A stretch of DNA of 64,000 nt from contig NC_056548.1 in assembly GCF_910596095.1 (NCBI RefSeq), positions 8,209,151 through 8,273,150 of the forward strand, in the 5' to 3' direction. The stretch comes from Thunnus maccoyii (lineage: Eukaryota; Chordata; Actinopteri; Scombriformes; Scombridae). A program made the translations under genes and the position numbers. Below, in pieces: positions 45,067 through 57,300 of the stretch (position 1 is the stretch's first letter; each line of letters begins with the position of its first letter). Below the pieces are notes generated by a model. It made no database searches. It was not told the DNA's origin and saw only the letters and a program-made list of their open reading frames with translations.

Positions 45067-45316
45067 CTGCAAGAACCATGGCGTCACCTTAGCTGGGTAA
45101 CGGTCATGGATGTATTATTTGGGGGCCTCACTGGTGTCAACATAGTTGTGATGAATAACAAAACTATTTAGGGGAAGATGCAGAAGCAAAGGGGAAGAAA
45201 AAAGCAGAAGACAGAAGAAACTGTAGTAGGTTTATCAGTACTGATATGACCGGAAGGGTCAGAGAAATTCCAGGATTACGTTTTTGCACCCCAGTTGCGA
45301 AGTGCGCATGCGCAGC
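45067..45316 (-). promoter_or_regulatory. tp53i3 promoter and 5' UTR exon with NRF1 and ETS motifs
   Basis: A perfect NRF1 palindrome TGCGCATGCGCA lies at 45303-45314, and an ETS-type CCGGAAG lies near 45250. On the minus strand a donor (GCAG|GTATGG) ends at 45067, and the matching acceptor opens the tp53i3 start-codon exon at 44064. This fits a housekeeping promoter feeding a non-coding first exon. Motif identity is seen; the promoter role is inferred. Confidence 0.55.
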
Positions 45317-45319
45317 AAT

Positions 45320-46740
45320 GTCTACAAGTTCAAGAGATCAAAAATCTATGATTAAAGTGTCTGAACTGATACAACGGATTTATTCAAATGTGTTATCAAT
45401 ATGATTTGAATGAAAACATGCAGCAGTTTATGATAAATGATGCATAACGGCTAATTTGGCAGTGAATCACTGTTACCAGTAAATTGTGCTCAAGCATTTA
45501 GCAAATGTACTTACCGGACAGAGATGTCAACAGTTCATCGATTTTAAGACGACTGCATGATTTTTTGGGAAGTTTTGTGGTGCCATGATCCAGACTGTGC
45601 CTCACTTTACCGCGGGAGGGATCAAACTACCAGAGGGGCAGGCTTTCTAACACATGACATATTAAAGGGATAGTGCTGCTCCATAATAAACATTTTTGTC
45701 ATCACTAAAAGCATTTATTGAAACTTATACTCAGCTTTGAAAGTCAGGGGAATTTAACAAGAAGTTTATTTTCAACAATTACAGGAAACCTATCACATGG
45801 TGTTTTTAAAGCTTTGGGGCAATATCTTTAAATGTCACTTATTTTAGGCAAAACTAGTTAAATACAAGTAAAAAGAGGTATTTTATTCTCCATTAGTTAT
45901 ATTTCTGGCAGTATAGAGAATATAGCCGAAAATAACGATAATTAACATGATTCATTACGAATTATTTTCTTTATTGGTTCCATGTAATGTCAGCAAACAG
46001 CCCAAGGTAACGTCAGTGGCTTGTCCAACCAAGATATCACAGAAAATCACAGATTACAAATACGTTCACATTTGAGAAGCTGCAATCTGAGATTTTTGCC
46101 ATATTGCTTTGAAAAAATAACTCAAGAGTATGTAGGGAGATAAAAGTAACAGAAAATAATGCTGAATTTTTCAACTTTTGTGTTTTGGAAAACATTACTT
46201 ACAAAAGTGAGGGGTTTGCTGTGGGAATTTGGACTCGTGACATCAGTGTTCCTATTGATACAGCCCTGATCAGCAATGCCTGATATTTAATATGATACAA
46301 CTGTCTACACTGTCTGTGCAGTGGGTTACGACATTACAGTGAAGAATTGACCAATAAATTAAAGATCTATCATGTGAAACTGAAGAATATTGTAGAAGTA
46401 GTTTGATTGATGATTTTGTTACCCCAACCGAAAATATAACTTAGATCCCAAACAATAAAAGATGATGTGAGACTGGAATATTAAAATTCCTCAAAACACT
46501 ACAGCTGCATAAAATCACAAAGGAAACACTTTTAGCCTAAGTACCTCGCACAAAGTGAATCATTATTTATTGATTGCATGACTTGCGAGAAGCCCTGTGA
46601 CTGCACTCTGCAGGAATCCTGAAATGTAATCTCTTAAGGAATGTGTCAATGCACAATTACAAACAACCCCATCCACTTACAATAGGCTATTATATTACAC
46701 ATACTGAGACAGCCATAGCAGCAAACACACCTGTATGACA
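45320..46740. other. Spacer upstream of the small coiled-coil gene
   Basis: AT-rich with no supported gene. A worn, reverse-oriented ATTAATCGATTA-family fragment lies around 46060-46125 (acatttgagaagctgcaatc). Confidence 0.45.
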
Positions 46741-46871
46741 CAGTACTCTGAGGGAAGGTGCACACTTATCAGGTAAGAAAATGACATCCTTTAATTTACT
46801 TTATAAGTGACTAAATTACAGAAATAAATGGACCAAAAACATGCTTTTCTCCCTCTAGTACCTTGTTTATA

Positions 46872-47480
46872 ATGGATCAAATCTACAGAAGACCTGTGCT
46901 GCAGAGAGAGCTGAGAGTGTTGAACCAAAAGGAAGACAGAGATCTCCGGCATAAACTAGACCTGCTTGACAAACAGTACAGGTACACTCGCAAAATGCTT
47001 CAACAAAGAAGAGACTTGGTGATAAAAGAACAGAGAAGAGTGGCGATAGTAAAAGTTTGTGAGCCTAAAGCTACGATTAACATCGCTATGAAAGAAATAG
47101 GCAGACACAAGAATGCTGAGACACACTTCAGGGGCGTTTACACATCTGATGGCAGGAGATTGATCCAGTCTCACGACCACGAATCTGAACTGGAAGAGCA
47201 GAGTCGGTCGATATCGGCACCACCACCGTCAGTCAAGACCACAAGGTCAGTGAGACACAGAGGAAACATCCAGAGCAACCTGTCTCTCATGAAGATGAAA
47301 AATATCGCAACTATTGACTCAATATCAGAAAAAGAGCTTGCCAGGCAACAGCAGAAAGCCCGAGAGGAAGTAGAGAGGCTGAGAAAGTTTCAGAGGGAAG
47401 CTTTACAAATGAAGGTCACAGCATTTATTGAAAATCTCAAGGACAAAAGTCAAATGGAATTAATTGTGCAACCTCCATAG
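46872..47480 (+). CDS. Small coiled-coil protein, unidentified (CCDC190-like?)
   Basis: One open exon encodes 202 residues from ATG 46872 to TAG 47478-47480. Just upstream, a donor after 46772 (TCAG|GTAAGA) and an acceptor ending at 46858 define an 86 bp intron in the 5' UTR, which supports a real spliced gene. The protein is highly charged: a heptad-like helix at about residues 8-60 (LRHKLDLLDKQYRYTRKMLQ), a polar middle, and a second helix at about 150-192 (ARQQQKAREEVERLRKFQ). No signal peptide, membrane segment or enzyme motif is visible. The N-terminal helix loosely recalls CCDC190, but I cannot confirm it. The long clean frame and conserved-looking helices make a chance ORF unlikely. 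Confidence 0.7.
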   Translation: MDQIYRRPVLQRELRVLNQKEDRDLRHKLDLLDKQYRYTRKMLQQRRDLVIKEQRRVAIVKVCEPKATINIAMKEIGRHKNAETHFRGVYTSDGRRLIQSHDHESELEEQSRSISAPPPSVKTTRSVRHRGNIQSNLSLMKMKNIATIDSISEKELARQQQKAREEVERLRKFQREALQMKVTAFIENLKDKSQMELIVQPP

Positions 47481-47656
47481 AGGAAGTCTGGAAAAACGCT
47501 TTAATCTGTACTTACACTTCCAATACCTCAACTAAAAAGAAAGCATTTAACTGATAGTGTTTCATCATAAACAACACAAATTAAGTATATACATTATTTT
47601 TCATTAAAACGCACAAACAGTACTCAGTTTTATACATATCCAACGCCTCGTTTCTG

Positions 47657-47662
47657 AATAAA
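47657..47662 (+). terminator. Poly(A) signal of the coiled-coil gene, abutting the cenpo stop
   Basis: AATAAA ends one base before the minus-strand TAA stop codon of cenpo (47663-47665). Cleavage 10-30 bases downstream would fall inside the last cenpo coding exon, so the two transcripts overlap tail to tail. Confidence 0.55.
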
Positions 47663-50600
47663 TTAAGCAATTTTCCCCATCTTCTTCATGGTTATCAAAG
47701 CTTGGTGCACAGGAGTCTCCATGAGTAAGGTGCAGTTTTCCTTCCACTGAGGAGACTCGGGAAGCTTCTCGTCTGCAAGAAACAGTAAATATTACAGGGA
47801 AATGTGAGAGCATAATCATTAATCGATTAGTTGCCAACTACAAAATTAAATCGCCAACTATTTTGATAATCGGTTAATCCTTTTGAGCCATTTTTTGCGG
47901 AGAAAATCTTCAAATTCTCTTGTTCCAGCTTCTAATAAGTGAATATTTTCTGGTTTCTTTAGTTCTCTATGACAGCAAACCGAATATCTTTGAGTTGTGG
48001 ACTGTTGGTTGGGACAAAACAAGACATTTTAGGTTGCATCTTGGGCAACAGTGATAAACATTTTTCACCATTTTCTCACATTTTTTTGGACCAAACAACT
48101 AATTGATTAATCGAGAAAATAATGAAAAAATGAAAATAATCATTGCAGTTGCAGCCGTGTACTGTATATATTTGTGTTAATTGTTTTTACACCTCCAACC
48201 ACCAGGTGGCGCTTCTTTCTTTTGGGTAATTAAGAGCTTAACTCGGGAAGTCAGCTGCAGGTGTTGCTGATCTGTGTGTGAGAGAGATACAGTTTTTGAC
48301 TGTTTCCCAGCCTTTATTTTGCCTAATTATTTTGTGTTTATACATTTGTGGACAATCCTGGAACAGCATTGGTGAGCTGTAAAGAATGTATGTTGTGAAA
48401 CTACTGAGACACAGACTTTATGTGAAGCAGATAAGAGTTATGTGTGGAAAACATTATTTTGTTCAACTCTTCATGATTGTGTCCACAGTTTACAGCATTG
48501 GTGTAAGAAGACACCTTTTGTTTTATGGATTATATTGGTACAGACACAGACAGTATAACAAGCCTACCTTCACATTCAAAGTTGACTTGTGTGGGAAGGC
48601 ATCTTGTGTGATCCGTGTACTCCAGCTTGCAGAGTACTGCAGTGTTTTCTCTTGGCACGGTGAACATCAACACCAGTATTGAACATAAAACATTACTCTC
48701 CAGCACCTCAACAGACTTATGGAACAGCTCCTGTAAACAAGACAAGATAAGTGAGTTAATCTCCCAAAACAAACTACATGCATGCTATCCTCAAACTAGT
48801 AAGATTACAGTTCTACTCTCTATAAGAGATTATCAAACTATTAAAACAGTCAAGTGTTTCTAGGCTTAGAAACCATTGAATAGTATTTTAAGAAAAACTG
48901 CATGTCTGTCTTTAAAAATCTGCAAATTGTGCAAAAAAAACTATGCAAGCATCATTTTTCTGTAAGATTTCAGGAAGATTTTTACTGTCCCACACCACAA
49001 ATAAGGATGTGTGATCTGACAGTTTGACTGGGTTACTGGCCAATACGTTTCTGATAGATTAATGTATCAGTATTCAGGTATTTTGGTAGTGACATTCTTC
49101 AGTATGTTGTCAAAATTGCAAAAAGAAACTGTGGTACATAAATGTTTTATATGCTGCAGATATTAGACCCTTTATTTCCTTAATTCAAGTTGAATCATTT
49201 GTTGCATTTCTTTTATGTAATTATTACTAATAAATACATTTCAAGTTATTTCAATAATTTATAATGATGTTTGGTGTTAAAAATGTACTATTGTATTTAT
49301 TGTAAGTTTCCACTTTGACAATAAAGTTAATTGTTCTACAGTCACATGTACTGCCTCTGTACAATATTTTTGCCACAACTTTTTAATATCTAAATTTGAG
49401 GGATAATTGTCAAAAAATATTATATAACAGTATATGCTCATGTAGGAAACCTGAGTCTAATCATTTTATACTGGAGGGTAGTTTCACAGCACAGCTACTG
49501 ACAAACATCTCTCAGTCATTGTGAAACATTATACAACTTAAAAATAGCAAAGTTTAGCACCTTAACAAGCTTGAGCTGCTGCTTGCGACTTGCGAAGGCG
49601 TTGAGATGTTGGCTGAGGGTGTTCAGAAAACCCCTGATGTCTGTCTGCATGTTGCTCTGTTCAGCCAGGCTGTTCAGGGGGATGAACGAGGGGATGTTAT
49701 GGCGACTGATCCTCAGAGTTGGCTTCAGGTCAATCTCCAGGTTGTACGTGTCTAAGTAAGTTCCCTCATAGGCAGTCGCCAGAGACACGCACACTCCTTT
49801 ACCTTGAGAAGTCTTTATGATGTCGTACCCGCCTGGTGACACCATTGAATGAAACAGAGGAGGTGAGGAGAGCAGATTAAAACAGACTGATAAAGAATTT
49901 GAGACATATAACCGAACCGATCACTATTTTATTACTTAGAATGAATTAAAGCAGGCACGACAATAATGTAACAGTACCAATGAGGTGATGAGCATGCAGA
50001 AGGTCTTTCAGTTGTGTATGTCTGGCCATCAGACGCAAAATCTGTGAGTCCTCAGAGTCTTCATCCATTTCCTCGTCTTCTTCATGTGCACACTGTTTGT
50101 CCATAGACATCCTCAGTTTCTGGAGATTCTGTGGCAGGACGATTGAAACAGCACCGACGTAATCAGTACACAAAAAAACCCACAAGAAGAACAGAATTAT
50201 AGATAAAGTTAGTGATACACAGGGTGACCTTTTAGACTGCTCACTGAGATGCACTGACATTAATACATATAATTGCAACAGTATTATACACCTAAATGTT
50301 TTTTAATTGCTGTTGAAGAAGTGGGTGATATGGGCAAAATCCTCTTCAGAGTATATGCAATTTTATATCCAAATATCCATATAAATCGCTATGGAGCAGT
50401 GATGACAGTTTCAGACGTGTTGATTTAACTTTATGGTAATTTTGGAGGCTTTATTTTAAGTCTATCCTCACTGATATAAAATATTAAAAACGACTGTCAG
50501 TGTAACACAATAAAAATAAACAGCTCCTCAAACTACAGCCTCCAAAATTACCATAAAGTTGAATCAATACATCCTTTAAATAATTTAAAGTCCCTCTTCA

Positions 50601-51876
50601 CTCAAAAATGTGTTTTTCTTATTGTAACTTCACTTAGATGTTTGACCTTCACTATGCAGAATGATGTATGCAGAGACACTAAATGGCTGTTTTTACATTC
50701 ACCCTAAAATGTTTGGCATATTTGCTTGAAGGATTAATTGATAATTGAAATAGTTGCAAATATTTTTTCTGCATATTGACTAATTGATTAATCGTTTCAG
50801 CTCTACACAAGAGAAACCTATTTGCATATTCATAGATTCTGGTCCGGTTCGCAATTTTTCATGTCTGTCTTAAACAACAGTTAGGAGCCCAAATGAACAT
50901 TGAAATAGGTCTTTCTTGCCGTAATTATTCCTCCTGTTCATACTGGCCATTAGAAGATCCCTTCATAGTGCACTTACAATGTAAGTCATGATACACAGTC
51001 CTCCTTTTGTGCAAAAATGGATTTAAAAGTTTCTCTGAAGCTAATATGAAGCTGTAGATAGATAGTTAGTACTAATCCCAACAGGAAATTAAAGTGTCAC
51101 AGCAGCCAGGTTGGGAACCACCGCTTTAAAGTGTCATATCTTATCTTATCTAAGCTACCATTACCACTATGACTCACCATCAGTATTATTAGTACAAATT
51201 ATGTAATCTCAACCTTTTCTGTCATCCTAAACCAGTGGTTCTCAAACTTTTTCATATCAAGGACCCTTAAACTGACACAAACTAGACCATGGGCCCCCAT
51301 TTTATAAGATTTTGTCCCAGTGTCCCCCATGGGATAAGATTTTTGCTTTTAAATGTTTTAGTACATAAAATGTATGAAACCCATGATCAACATAGTCATA
51401 CATTCTGTCATCATATTACCTATGGATGGAATTATAGCGAAAATAAATTATTTCCCTTTTTGCTGGGGACCCCCTGGAACCCCCTCAAGGACCCCTGGGG
51501 GTCCCCGGACCCCACTTTGAGAACCACTGTCCTTAACTCATCTCACCTGGTGTGTCTGAATCTCTGCTCTCAGCTGGTCTCTCTGCATGATCAGCTCTTC
51601 CACTTTAACCTTCATCTCCTTCACACGACTCTGCTGCTGCCGAGGTTGAGCTTTACGGCTCCTTGCCTGAACCTCCAGTAGACTCAGATGACTCAAAACA
51701 CCTGCGAATAACAAAAAAAATACTCATATGAACTCTCAAACAACAAACATGAGAGCTGTACGGCTAAACATTGAAGCTAACAAACTGCCTCGACTAGCAT
51801 TAGCATCAAAACAAATGTTTTTACGAGCTAACGGTTAATATGGCTGAGAGTTACCTTTCGTGGACGCTCCCTGCAT
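47663..51876 (-). CDS. cenpo: Centromere protein O
   Basis: Exons in transcript order: 51876-51855, 51701-51547, 50128-49978, 49832-49561, 48730-48568, 47772-47663. They give 290 residues in consistent phase (human about 300). CENP-O is part of the CENP-O/P/Q/U/R complex of the constitutive centromere network at kinetochores and dimerises with CENP-P through RWD domains. Visible: an N-terminal coiled coil (about 10-60, with VKEMKVKVEELIMQRDQLRA), an acidic linker (HEEDEEMDEDSEDSQ), then the conserved GKGVCVSLATAYEGTYLDTY, HNIPSFIPL and FLNTLSQHLNAFASRKQQ that match human CENPO closely, and a less conserved C-terminal RWD part. The start is the only in-frame ATG near the promoter, preceded by CpG-containing DNA. 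Confidence 0.92.
47817..48156. repeat. ATTAATCGATTA / CTGCAAC family repeat, copy 5
   Basis: A near full-length copy runs from taatcgattagttgcc to cattgcagttgcagcc with the complete shared internal order. It lies in the last cenpo intron. Confidence 0.75.
50725..50802. repeat. ATTAATCGATTA family fragment
   Basis: It holds aattgaaatagttgcaaat and attgattaatcgtttcagctcta, the right end of the family only, in a cenpo intron. Confidence 0.6.
51233..51529. mobile_element. hAT-like MITE, complete, with 8 bp target duplication
   Basis: The 297 bp unit starts CAGTGGTTCTCAAACTTTTT and ends CCCACTTTGAGAACCACTG, good inverted repeats. It is flanked by tcctaaac (51225-51232) and tccttaac (51530-51537), 7 of 8 matching, the 8 bp duplication expected of hAT transposition. 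It is non-coding and sits in a cenpo intron only 17 bp from an exon edge. Confidence 0.88.
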
Positions 51877-52513
51877 GTTTCTTAAAGTCACTTTAACCTA
51901 TTTTGTTCTTGAAAATGTCGCTTTCTTTGCGCTAAAAGCAAAACAGACTTTTGATTTTGGCGGCTGCTCCGCGTCATCTCTTGCAACGCCCCACACTACT
52001 TGAACCCCGGAAGGAATCTCAAAACAGATGCCTAGATCGATGGCTCCCAGATTTACGAAACTCTCGCGAGATTTCCAGGTGTTGTGTCTTAATTGTGCGC
52101 GTTGTATGAATAATTATGTTTTATGATGTGACAGTGCTATGATTAAGGTCTGGTTAGGTTTAGGTACAAAAATACTTGGTTGGTGTTAGGGAAAGATCAT
52201 TGTTTGAGTCAAAACTCACTCTCGCGAGATATTTCGCAGGTGTGAGTTACCACCTAAACACGACCCAAATCGTGTGATCACATGGAGCATACAGCGACAG
52301 ATTAGCCCGGTAGTAGGTTAATTTAACACTTTATTAACACAGCAGGAGAGATGAAAACATACACGTTCATCATCTAGAAAAGGACGGTACAAGATGTAAG
52401 ATGTTGTTCCTAGCCACAAATACTTTTTTTTTTTTTTTTTAACTAACGTGACGCTCTTGAGTGTCTCTCAGTAACCAGCATGGTGCCAATAACAGTCAGC
52501 CTGACGTGTGAAG
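51877..52513. promoter_or_regulatory. Probable bidirectional promoter of cenpo and slc5a6
   Basis: The cenpo start codon (minus) and a likely slc5a6 non-coding first exon (plus, ending at a GAAG|GTGAGC donor near 52513) are about 0.6 kb apart. Two copies of the palindrome TCTCGCGAGA lie between them (52062-52071 and 52220-52229), the motif reported for BANP-activated CpG promoters. The slc5a6 first exon is inferred from the donor alone. A T-run at 52421-52440 lies between. Confidence 0.5.
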
Positions 52514-54204
52514 GTGAGCCTCTAATGTTATTTCACCTGTTCTTACCTCACTACTGCACTGCATTTTCAGACATGTGCTATTATATTTACCGAGTTTATA
52601 TTCTGCTCATGTTCTCTCATGGTAAGCAAAGTTTAAGGAGCTTTTGAGGGTCACTGGATGCAGTACCTTCAATTTCCTGTACAGTTCATATTGGACATCA
52701 GAACACCAGTATTAGGTATTTATAACTAGAACTACATGAACTGTAACTGCAAGTGAATAAAAAGTCAATGTAATATTCCTGATTTTTTCCTTCCTGTAAT
52801 CTTTAACAGTTAGTTTATTGTGACCTTAATGTACTTTATGCTGAAATGATTAGTTGATTAATTGATAAGAAGAAGAATCGCAAACAAGTTTATTGCCAAG
52901 TAGGGTTGCAAAGGATTTGCCTTGGTGTTGTGGTGCATAACAATAATAAAAAAAAACAAACAGAAGGTAAGAGAAAATATAAGTGCCACAAAATACAGGT
53001 GATAAATAATGTAATATAATATTTTAATACTGTATTAATTGTTGAAGTCATTTTTCATGCAGAAATGCAAAACATTCTCTAGTTCCAGCTTTTTTCAATA
53101 TGAGCATCTGCTGCTTTGTATAATTGCAAACTGAATATCTTTGGGTTTTCAACTGTTAATCAGACATTTGAAGACATTTAAAGAGGTCATCTTGTGCTCT
53201 GGGAAATTTTGATGGAAGTTTTTCATTATTTTATTAAATATAAAAAGCAAAAAATGATTGAGAGTATAATTGTCAGATTAATTAACAGTGAACATAATCT
53301 TTTGTTGCTGCCCTAGTTTTATGAGTTTAAGTGATGGTAAATTAATACAAACTAAGGACTTTTTCCTTGATTATTTTGCCTATATAATGATAAAAATAGA
53401 AGTAATAGTAATAACTGCTGATCACAATTTCCCAGAGGTCAAGGTGACATCTTTAAGTAGCTTCAAAACTAAACAGTTCAAAACTTTAAAATGTTCAGTA
53501 TACTGAAACCAGCAAGTATTTGGCATTTTTACATGAAAAATGACTCAAAAAATTTTTTGTCAGTCAGCTAATTGTTTCAGCTCTTATTATTGGTGTCCCC
53601 TTGATTTGTAAAGTGATGATATAAAACATTTTTCTCATGATAAAAACAAAAAACATTAAGTTTTTCTTTCCCTGCAATGTTTTGCAGCATTAAAGGGAAA
53701 CTTTTGAAATCTAGACACTTTGACCTTCAAAACACACAGACATTGATTGCAGCTGTTTATCTTTTTGTAACAGCACACACAAAGACAGCAGATGGCAGAG
53801 TGTTAAGGAACCTCCCATTTCCAAACCAGCAGTCTGTATTTTTGGATCAGCACAAGCAGGGGAAAGTTGACAGAGGTTGTGTGACCTCGGTTTCTGTGTA
53901 CACCAAAGACTGGAGGTTTCTTCATGTAACAAAGCTTTTCTGCTGCAAATATTTCAGGTCAGGGGATGACAAAGGCCGCAGTGACTTCACCTTTATCTGG
54001 GAAGTAACAGAAAATCTGTAAAACCAGCTCAGGTGGGACAAATCAGGTTGTGTAGGTTTGTTTCTTTGCAGGTCAGGCAAAGTTATTTGGCTGTGATAAA
54101 AGCAGCTGGCTACAGTTTTGGATGTCTGTGATTTGCATGTCAGCAAAAGCATACTTTCTCACAGTTTCTTAATCAGTGTTTTCAATTTGCCATACTTTCT
54201 TCAA
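52514..54204. other. Predicted first intron of slc5a6
   Basis: No coding exon is supported. It contains an ATTAATCGATTA-family copy (about 52845-53295) split by another repeat (about 52866-53010). The frame at 53677-54021 has no recognisable protein features and no splice context. Confidence 0.45.
52845..53295. repeat. ATTAATCGATTA family repeat, copy 7, interrupted
   Basis: The left end (atgattagttgattaattga) and the rest (tagttccagctttt, aactgaatatctttggg, tttgaagaca) are separated by about 150 bp of a different fish repeat with caaacaagtttattgccaag and atttgccttggtgttg. The second repeat is probably a LINE 3' tail inserted later. Confidence 0.6.
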
Positions 54205-54323
54205 GGCTGCTGGACCCTCCTGACTGATGGGTGTGGACAAAGACATTTCCCACCAGTCTGACTGCGCAACGGGACAAGATCAGAACTTTCTCCGACTTCA
54301 GTCAGAACTTAAAGACAATCACG

Positions 54324-57300
54324 ATGGACCCGTCCAACCAGAAGCACTTCACGGCTGTAGACTATGTGATATTTGCCATCTTGTTGGCTGCCTCTATAGG
54401 CATCGGGCTGTACTATGCTCTGTCTGGTGGGCGTCAGCGCACCACTCAGGAGTTCTTGTTGGCAGACAGGAGTATGCGCTGTCTTCCTGTTTCTCTGTCG
54501 CTCATCGCCTCATTCCAGTCGGCCGTGGCGATCATCGGTGTACCAGCAGAGATCTACGCTCACGGTACTCAGTACTGGTTCATCGGCTTTGCTTACGTTC
54601 TCGGCCTCCTCATTCCAGCTCATGTTTTCATTCCCGTGTTGTACAGATTGCAGCTCTCCAGCGCTTACCAGGTTTGTCAAAACTGCTTTTTTTTTCAGTT
54701 GTATCCAGATTAAAAGTTTCTCCTTCCCTCACTTCTCATGATGTTTTGTTCCACAGTATCTTGAACTGCGATTCAGTAAAGCAGTGCGCATCTGTGGAAC
54801 TCTGACCTTCATCTTTCAGACGGTATGTGCAACACTTTACACAATAAATTAGGAGTGCACCAATCCAACTTTTTCTTTCCTAATACGAATACCTCAACCA
54901 TCTGCAGAGTTATTGATCTGATACCAGTGCTCCCTTTTCCCCAAATTTTAAATCTATATACCTCACATCTTGGTTACATCTTAATGAATTTTTGACATTG
55001 ATGAAGAAACTGTATTTTATGCAGATCAGAAGAAATTCAGTTCAACATTTTGCATTTGTGCTTATTTGCTTTCTTTACAAGAGTTAGATGAGAGGATTGA
55101 TACCACATCGATTCTGGAGAGTGGTCTCAATCTTCTCATCTAACTCTAAGCAAGATAGCAAATAAGCATTTTTCTCAAATGTCAAACTATTTCTTTTTAA
55201 AAAAGTTATTATCGACCCAATACTAATCCAGCAGATTGGATCAACAGGTCCCTAAAATAAAGCCTGAAAAATAAAGAGATGTCAATTTATTGCCTTTAAA
55301 ATCTTAAGTTGATAATCACTAATTTGTCTTTACTTTTCTGGGCTACAGGTTGTCTATATGGGAGTTTGTGTATATACTCCTGCCTTTGCACTGAATGCAG
55401 GTTGGAAATTCATATTTTACTTGGACTCAATATGACTGTTTTTTTAAATAGTCAAGATCTGTAGTACACTGTATCTGTGTTCTCTTCCAGTTACTGGATT
55501 TGAATTATGGGGAGTCGTGCTGGCTACTGGACTTGTGTGCACACTGTACACAACAATGGTAAGAAAGTGAGAATAATTTTTATAAAGCTTAAGTTGATGT
55601 TGATGCATTTGAATATTCATAACATACTCATCAGCATTACTGCACAGGAAAGGTTCACCCTGATTCATTCACTCATCTCAACTCTTCATGTTGTGTATTT
55701 GGTACAGACCTCAGGAATAACTTCATCTCACTACTGTTCAATATCCAATAAAGTGACTCTTTGCTTTGTGAAAAATGAAATATATTTAATCTGTGAAAGG
55801 CGGTAATCTTACAAAGTGATTAATAGTACAACAAATAAACTGTAGAGATATTATGCAATAATATGAAGGTAAAACAAAAATATGTTCTGAAGCTGATATC
55901 TAGCATTTTAATGAGGAACATGTTAGTATTTATCAGATTCATTCCTGTGTGTCTTGTCTGTTCCTGACAGGGTGGGTTGAAGGCTGTCATCTGGACAGAC
56001 GTCTTTCAGACTGTTGTGATGTTTGCAGGGCAGCTGGCTGTCATTGTGGTGGGAATACAGCAAACTGGAGGAGTGTCTGAAGTCTGGAGGAAAGCCTGGG
56101 AGGGAAACCGCATCTCTGGTCTCGAGTGAGTCCATAGTTTGTTTGTAGGACAACCACCAGCATCAGGAACAGCTGCTGAAAAATCAATCTTTAAGCTAAT
56201 TCACAGAAAAACAGATTTTCTTTTGGTTTTATATAGATTGTAGTCCTGTAGGTGGTTTACACAAACCTCCACTTATTTTATGATGCTCCATTTATTGAAG
56301 AATTAAATCTAATTTTGCCCGAATTTGCCTCCAGTTCCCAAACACATACTGTAAGTTCTTTGCAACACTCATAACTAACAAATATTATTCTCTACTGCAT
56401 TAAGACAGGGTTTTTGTCAGTTATTGTTGCTTTTTGCAGTGGATTGATGCAGGACTATACACTCACTACACTTCCCTCTTGAGTTGCCATACTGTAGATT
56501 TTTGCACTTGGGGCCACATCCAGCAGACATGAAGCAACATTATCATTGAACATAGAGTCATGTTTATGAACACCTGGTGAATGTGAGTCCAATATTCACT
56601 CTCCTTTTAGCTCTGATTTGGTCTCCTGTGGGAAATATCTGCTTCTTTAGCTGCTAAAGGCTCATCTGTGTTCACTAGCAAGTCACTAACTTTGTATGTC
56701 TGTTTAGTCCCGAGCAGGTAGTTTACTGTGAGATTATTAGAGATTTTTTTTTTGTGCTAAAATAATGCTGCCTGCATGGAAACAGGGTTGATTAAAATGG
56801 TAAGAGTGATCCAAAAAAGAAAAAGATGCAAGTCGTGAAAACCAAAACAATGAGCTGAAAGATGCAGCGTCGGGTGATAATTCTCTTGGTTTGTCCCAAC
56901 AAGAGACACCATTTACACTAAAAATAGTCATTTGATCAATTTTCAATATAAAAATATTGGTTAGTGCAGCTTTAAATATATGAAAAAGGTAAAATGCAGC
57001 CAGGTTTAAGTGAGCAAATAAAAACATAAGGCCCAAACAATATTCTATATACAAACATGTCATTACATGAATACAGTTACTAAACAACATGTTTGCGAGT
57101 TATGTGCAGCTTTTACACACATATTTTGAATTCAGAGACATAATAAAAATACCTCAACAATGTAGAAACAATTGGCTGAAAGGTTTTTATTCAGATGCCA
57201 CATTCGCTAATTTCACTCTGTTGCACAACTTCAACCAGTCGGGTCAGGTTGACCTACATTGTGTCATGCTGCTGATTGCTGATTATACATACTATACAGT

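Noticed and set aside
53677-54021. A 114-codon plus frame upstream of slc5a6
   Set aside because: Composition is non-coding, it has no domain, and it lies in the predicted first intron.
54227-54805. A 192-codon plus frame starting at 54227
   Set aside because: It is another frame of the first slc5a6 coding exon; the SLC5 reading frame starts at 54324 and matches the family.
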